NCBI GenBank assembly: GCA_015178975.1
Contig: WHVD01000260.1
Span: 23,520 to 87,519 of the forward strand
Direction of reading: 5' to 3'
DNA length: 64,000 bases
Source of the DNA: Hysterangium stoloniferum
Lineage: Eukaryota; Basidiomycota; Agaricomycetes; Hysterangiales; Hysterangiaceae
Part shown: piece by piece, positions 58,983-64,000 of the stretch
Position numbering within the stretch: position 1 is the first letter of the stretch
How the letters are laid out: each line of letters begins with the position of its first letter
Position numbers and translations under genes: made by a program
The notes under the pieces: model-generated
Databases searched by the model: none
The model's input: only the letters and a program-made list of their open reading frames with translations
What the model was told of the DNA's origin: nothing

Positions 58983-60003
58983 TGTCATGTGATTGTCATT
59001 GTGTGGCTGTGTCACGAATCGATTATTCTTCAATAAAGTCAAATAATATTCTATTAACTGAACTTGAAAGCCTCGTTCGACAAAGTATATATTCGCCCTG
59101 TCGATGAAGTAAGAGGCTATTACCAGTCGCGAGAACTCACGGAAGTATTTGTCAAAGAAGTTACGACAAGATAGATTACTAATATCACTAATATACAGAT
59201 ATTTCAACTGACTTCCCTCACTCCTTTCGTAGCCCTTTTATGCTTTTCGTCATATCGTTATGACTATGTTATGAACTAATTATAAAATCATATATGATGT
59301 CAAAATGAGACATGTCGAAAGAGATTTGATGGTGTTGAATAATGTTCGGTTTTGTCGAGTTAAGTTCGATAGGTCAAAGAGTTGTCAAAAGTTACCTTTG
59401 AATGTTTGTGACAATATGTGACATGTGATGGTTGTGACAGGCTGCAAAACAATGTTTCAAGCCATTCCACATTTATGTGACATCACGTGTGCACTCTGTG
59501 ACTTGTGATGTACACACTTTGTGACATGTGATGTGCACACTCTGTGACATGTGACACATGACAAACAAACAAAACTTAATTAAATTAAAATATATGAGCC
59601 CTGACAGGTTGCACTACATACAAATCCTATTCAGGCCCATGGATGTGTACTGGGACCTCAACACTGCAACTTGTACTGGCACCCCTGAGTTTGGACCCTT
59701 GCTAAAGGAAAACAAGACTTGGAAGAGGACTGGTAAAGTGTTAGTAGGTCCATTGTCAGAGCTTATACATTTTGTTTTGTTTTGTTTTGTTTTATTTTTG
59801 TTTTGTTTATTTGTCATGTGTCACATGTCACAAAGTGTGCATGATGAGTCACAGTGTACACATATCACAAGTCACAGTGTGCACACATCACAAGTCACAG
59901 TGTGCACACATCACAAGTCACAGTGTGTGCGCATGATGTCACACAAATGCAAAATGGCTTGAAACATTGCTTTGTGGCCACACAATGACAATCACGTGAC
60001 ATA
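58983..60003. mobile_element. Inverted-repeat element rich in TGTGACATGTGA
   Basis: Outer inverted match: CATGTGATTGTCATTGTGTGGC (58984-59005, summarised) against its inverse at about 59971-59998. Inner arms 59395-59577 and 59760-59970 carry many short CACATGTCAC-type repeats. A TGTCAC...GTGACA segment (59011-59414) without target duplication appears nested. No coding region; the ORF 59558-59962 is repeat-derived. Confidence 0.55.
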
Positions 60004-60075
60004 CATATGTCAAATGTAAACTTTATTTTAATTTCCTTCAAGGTTTGAACCTTCAATAAGAACTTTATTTAATTT

Positions 60076-60896
60076 TGTTAGGATACACACTCAGGCCGGG
60101 TTTCCGGAGAAACCCGCGGGATATCCGGTAGGACTTGGCTTCAGCTTATAGGCTGCGCCCTCGCTAGATCGTGTTTGTCCAATTTCAGACAGGCGGACGG
60201 GAATCCCGGGGAGTCCGGGCGGGGGTTCGTGGGTCGTGAGTCGTAGGTCGTGAGTCGAGAGTCGTGAATTGAGATAGTCGAGAGAGATAGATGCGCCGGA
60301 GCCCGTGGGCCCCAACTAGTGCGAGCGGTCTGATAAGAGTAGGGTTTTAGAGAGGAAAATGTATTAGATTACTGGGGGGAATCTAAGCTAATTTTCTGAC
60401 TGGATTGTATGTACAACATCTGCCAGTTTATATAGACCGTGGAATGCATGACATACCGAATCCAGTAATAATGAGACAAAACGAGCAAAACATAAAACGG
60501 GAATAGTAAACACCAAATTGGTGTTAGGAACGGGACGGAACGGAGCGGAGTCCGAATCGTGACAAAGCATAACCCATAACGGGAAACGGAGCAGGAGCGG
60601 AGTCCTAAATCGTGACAGGTCATTTGACTAAAACGGGAACGGGGCTCGATTAGAGCGGTGACGGGATTCTAAGTGGGTTCCGGTGACTGATGCGTGGGAC
60701 GAAGACGGACATAGACAGAGACGGGGTCCGGGGGAAGTCCGGTGACTGATATGTGTCTTAATGAGGTCGAACGTAACGAGTCTTGACGTAACGGAGTCCG
60801 GGCGGGAAATCCTATAAACAGACGATTGGTGCTTGTAGCGCGTGGGGGCGTACGAGTTAGTACCCGGAGTTCGGCGGGATTTGTCCGGTCGTAACA
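60076..60896 (-). repeat. 3' LTR of the right-edge Ty3 element
   Basis: Starts TGTTAGGATACACAC and ends GGTCGTAACA. The minus-strand purine tract CATAAAGGGAGGATAC abuts it inside the element, the expected plus-strand primer. It is CpG-rich and well preserved, unlike its relative at 55007. Confidence 0.85.
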
Positions 60897-61106
60897 GTAT
60901 CCTCCCTTTATGCCGAAGTCCCAAAGAGGCTCTAGACCTAAATAAGGTTCTTGTCGGCTACGCGCATGTGTCAAAAGTCATGTCGGCTACACGTATGTGT
61001 CAAAGAGTCATGTGATCTGGAAGGTAAGGTTCAAACGCAATGAGCCTATATAAAAAATTGAAAAATAGAAATTTCTTCTTCTTTATTACCCCCATCTTCG
61101 TCACTA

Positions 61107-62087
61107 TGGGACCAAAACCAACACCACGCAAGCCAATGCCGACAGCAGGGCCCTCCACGGGCACACCGTATCGGGCGCCGTGGACGGCAGCCCAATTGTT
61201 GGCGTGGCGAGAAGAGCAGCGCCAGCTTCGTGAAGCAGCAGAGAGAGAGGCGAGGGAGGCTGAGGAGGCCCTGGACAGAGAGTACCAGGAAGCATTGGCC
61301 GCGGAGGAAGAGGCCGCAAAGGAGAGGGAACTTGAGGCGGAGGAGGCTGCGCGAGTGGCCGCAGAGAACGCCCGGGTGGCTGCGGAGAAAGCCCGGTTGG
61401 CCGCGGAGAGGGCCGCCATTGTTGCGGGAAAAGTAAGTTCCAAATTCACTTGTCGACTTTTACTGACTTGTGATTTTCAGCACAAAGCGACAGAGGTGGA
61501 GTCGGAGTCCGAGGGGGAGCCAGAGAGCCCCCAAAAGGTAGGCCTCATGTCCATGGAATATCCACGGAGACTGACCAACTCAACAGAAAGCAAGGAAGGC
61601 GGCGCCAGTCCGTCTTCCGACGCGGAACGAGCCGTGGTGTTCCGGTTGCAACGACCGGAACACGGAATGCAACCAAAAGGCCGGCCAGGGGCCGGGATGT
61701 TATCAATGCGCACACCTCAAGGCGAGGTGCTCGCTTGTGCACGAGCAGGCCACGGGATCCGGGGCGCGAGACATAAGCGGGACGGACGGGTTGTCCGGGT
61801 TGGACGAGGTCCTTGGAAGGATCGCCGAGGGCATCGAGGCCCAAAACGAGTTGCTCCGGAAGAGCAACAAGGTCCAAATTGTGGTGGCAAAGGAGCTGTC
61901 CAGAGTCCGCGAGGAGTTTTGGAAGTTCCTGGTGGAGTATGGCGGCTATGTCTATAAGGAGCCGCAAGTCGGGAGTTCTGAGGATGCCGGATCAGATGAG
62001 GACGGGGTTGCCGCGGAGGTCGCGGAGCTCCCAGAGGAGATAGCTGAGGAAGCAGGGAAAAAGAACAGTCCCATAAATGTAGACTGA
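61107..62087 (+). CDS. Coiled-coil/zinc-knuckle protein, antisense in Ty3
   Basis: Three exons: 61107-61432, about 61481-61540 and about 61590-62087, with introns GTAAGT...TTTCAG and GTAGGC...CAACAG. The N-terminus is proline-rich; residues about 25-105 form a long Ala/Glu/Arg coiled coil. The third exon encodes CSGCNDRNTECN ... CYQCAHLKARC, a CX2CX4C plus CX2CX5C cluster resembling the Zn-binding region common in Agaricomycete retroelement-associated proteins. A helical region and an acidic tail follow, ending NSPINVD. It lies between pol and the 3' LTR on the opposite strand to pol. It is probably carried by the element, with a possible gag-like or regulatory role. Long minus-strand frames here are shadows of the biased composition. 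Confidence 0.7.
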
Positions 62088-62295
62088 AAAAGTAGTATAG
62101 AATAAAATAATTTGAATCATAAAAGCAAAGCGTGAAAGAAAAACATAAAAATTAAAAGTCAAAGCCAAAGTCCACGGGGAATCCGCTTAAAGACTTGACA
62201 AGACATGTCAGAACCTGTAAAAGCAAAGAGAGACATAGGGCGACAGGGAATAGTGAAAATGAGTCCAAATGTAACACGGGGTCCACGGAGTGCGG

Positions 62296-64000
62296 TCAGA
62301 GAGACGATAATGGTCCAGGTTTGAGTGGGTAAGCTGTATGAAAGTCAGTAACGATTTCCGTGGCATTACCGAGTTCCGTGGCCAAAATCCATGAGGTTTC
62401 TTCATCGGTGCCCTCGTAACCCGCCCACTTGACCAAGTAAAGCAGTTTACAAGTGCGTCGACGCTTGTCAATTTTTGAATCTAAAATCTGCGAGATTTCA
62501 AACTCGGGTTCTCCGTCAATGACGACAGGAGGAGGCGGAGATTGCACGCGATCCGGGATAGTGTTAGCAGTACAAGGTTCTAGCATAGAGACATGAAATA
62601 CCGGGTGTACTGTGCACATGCTATCCGGAAGCCGTAGAGTCCAAGAAACTGAACCTACTTGTGCGATAATTTCAAAGGGACCTAAATATTTTTCAGCAAG
62701 CTTCTTTGATGGATGGGTAGTCCGGAAGAATTGAGCTTTGACATAAACACGGTCGCCAATCTTGAAGTTTGGTGGCGGGATCCGGTGTTTGTCCGCTGAA
62801 TGTTGGTATTGCTCTTGGGCGGACAATATTGCAGTCCGGAGTTCCTCGTGGAGCTCGTGGAGGTCCGTGGTGAACTCTTGAGCACGAACAGAGGCGAGAT
62901 TTTGTTCTGGATGTACTGTAATGTTTGGATTATATCCTTTATTTGCAAAGAACGGGGAAACGCCAGTAGTGGCTGAGGGTGCATTGTTGTAAGCAAACTC
63001 TGCAAGTGGTAACAAGGTTTTCCAATTGTCCTGTTGATAGTTGCAATATACACGGAGGTATTGTTCCAATGTCTGGTTGACGCGTTCGGTTTGTCCGTCA
63101 CCTTCCGGGTGATGTCCGGACGTGAAATGTAATGTCATGTCCAAGGATTTTCCGAGGGATCTAAAGAAGTGAGACACGAACTCTGATCCTCGATTGGAAG
63201 TCACGTGGGACGGAACTCCGTGCTTGGAAAATACGTGGATAATGAAAAGTTCTGCTAACTGCACGGACGTAATTGTATCATAAGTAGGGATGAATATACC
63301 TTGTTTTGAGAATCTGTCAACAACGACTAGAATAGCGGAAAAGCCTTCGGAATCCGGTAGGTGTTCAATGAAATCCATAGATATAGAATTCCACGGGTGT
63401 TCCGGTACCGGGAGTTGTTTCAAAAGGCCGTATGGCTTGTGTCGCTGAGATTTCGAGCGGGGACAAGTAGTGCAAGATTTACAATAGTGCTTAACGAATC
63501 CACGGAGTCCGGGCCAAGTATATTCTCTTCTTATTAATGATAGAGTTTTGTTGTACCCGAAATGTCCTGAGAGTGGATGATCATGTTTGTATTGAAGGAT
63601 CCTGAGGCGGAGGCCGTTGGAGTCCGGTACATAGATACGATCGTCAAGTCTAATGAAACCATGTTGATCAAGAGACCACCGAGGTTGATCGGGGTCCACG
63701 GGAGTGTCCAGATGAGCTTTAGTAACTGGGTCTAGCGGAATTGCCGATAGAATATCTTGATGTAACTTTTCAATATCCATAATGATAATTCCACGGACAA
63801 TGGGATTGACGAGGAAAGTTGCGCGGACCGATGCGGTAAGTTGTTGATTCGTGAAGATAGGTTTCAGGTTGTGCGGATTTACCATTGCATAGTCGTTGCT
63901 CCCCTCTTTAGGATAGACGTCCCATCGTCTAGTTAAAGCGTCGGGTTTGCCGCCGAGACGGCCGGGTCGAAAACGGATAATCATGTTGAAGGCGGAGAGA
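62296..64000 (-). CDS. Ty3 pol: RNase H end, integrase, chromodomain
   Basis: The minus-strand frame continues beyond the right edge; the visible part starts in the RNase H/connection region (MIIRFRPGRLGGKPDALTRR). Next is the HHCC zinc domain (HPLSGHFGYNK, CKSCTTCPRSK), then the DDE integrase core: MDFIEHLP, TSNRGSEFVS (the second acidic site normally reads TDxG, here N for D) and HPEGDGQTERVNQTLEQYLR. GPFEI and PVFHVSMLEP follow, and a chromodomain near the C-terminus (EFEISQILDSK, LYLVKWAGYEGTDEETSW). Chromodomains steer insertion to marked chromatin. There are no stops or frameshifts in 562 codons. The stop is at 62296. RT and gag lie outside the window. Confidence 0.92.
   Translation of the reverse strand, partial: LSAFNMIIRFRPGRLGGKPDALTRRWDVYPKEGSNDYAMVNPHNLKPIFTNQQLTASVRATFLVNPIVRGIIIMDIEKLHQDILSAIPLDPVTKAHLDTPVDPDQPRWSLDQHGFIRLDDRIYVPDSNGLRLRILQYKHDHPLSGHFGYNKTLSLIRREYTWPGLRGFVKHYCKSCTTCPRSKSQRHKPYGLLKQLPVPEHPWNSISMDFIEHLPDSEGFSAILVVVDRFSKQGIFIPTYDTITSVQLAELFIIHVFSKHGVPSHVTSNRGSEFVSHFFRSLGKSLDMTLHFTSGHHPEGDGQTERVNQTLEQYLRVYCNYQQDNWKTLLPLAEFAYNNAPSATTGVSPFFANKGYNPNITVHPEQNLASVRAQEFTTDLHELHEELRTAILSAQEQYQHSADKHRIPPPNFKIGDRVYVKAQFFRTTHPSKKLAEKYLGPFEIIAQVGSVSWTLRLPDSMCTVHPVFHVSMLEPCTANTIPDRVQSPPPPVVIDGEPEFEISQILDSKIDKRRRTCKLLYLVKWAGYEGTDEETSWILATELGNATEIVTDFHTAYPLKPGPLSSL

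Noticed and set aside
59558-59962. 134-aa ORF ending in repeated TSQVTVCTHH
   Set aside because: Composed of the TGTGACATGTGA-type short repeats of an inverted-repeat element.
61000-61449. Alanine/serine-rich minus-strand ORF
   Set aside because: Exact shadow of the Glu/Ala coiled coil of the + strand gene, which has splice sites and a zinc cluster.

Overview
The window reads as repeat-rich nuclear DNA of a filamentous fungus, most likely a basidiomycete of the Agaricomycetes. The evidence is short GT-AG introns (about 45-75 nt), a P-loop GTPase of the type expanded in Agaricomycetes, alpha-kinases with an N-terminal zinc ribbon, chromodomain-type Ty3 and Ty1 retrotransposons, many solo LTRs with 5-bp target duplications, and signs of CpG-to-TpG decay. 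No bacterial gene organisation, rRNA or CRISPR array was seen.

Layout. 1-5.1 kb: an LTR-like block with a perfect 16 x 18-bp array and a decayed Ty3-type gag with its LTR. 7.0-13.9 kb: a GTPase gene whose middle is predicted to be 72 micro-exons (71 of 3 nt, one of 6 nt), each flanked by complete splice signals. The last 50 sit in a near-perfect 71-bp tandem array, so each repeat unit would be one intron plus one codon. This is the most unusual object in the window. 14.3-19.4 kb: nested Tc1/mariner, Ty3 and LTR remnants. 19.4-20.2 kb: a broken copy of a 7-TM protein gene. 20.25-26.08 kb: a palindromic TA-flanked element split by an almost complete Ty1/copia element whose single gag-pol frame is broken only by six TGA codons. 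26.1-33.4 kb: a large inverted structure with a 1.9-kb solo LTR that contains an ORF, a 1.84-kb fold-back element and an inverted copy of the first LTR-like block. 35.0-39.9 kb: two tandem 7-TM membrane protein genes (period about 3.5 kb). 40.15-53.69 kb: two tandem copies of a DNA transposon with terminal inverted repeats. Each carries a multi-exon DDE integrase-like transposase facing an alpha-kinase gene, and each is riddled with solo LTRs and MITEs. 53.7-60 kb: LTR, MITE and tRNA-like remnants. 60.08-64 kb: a well preserved Ty3 element running off the right edge, with an intron-containing zinc-knuckle gene on its antisense strand.

Likely cellular genes are the GTPase and the 7-TM family; nearly everything else is mobile DNA. 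Nesting order (solo LTRs and MITEs inside the transposon copies, copia inside the palindromic element) gives a relative history. All exon calls come from reading splice signals by eye and comparing copies; no alignment or database search was run.
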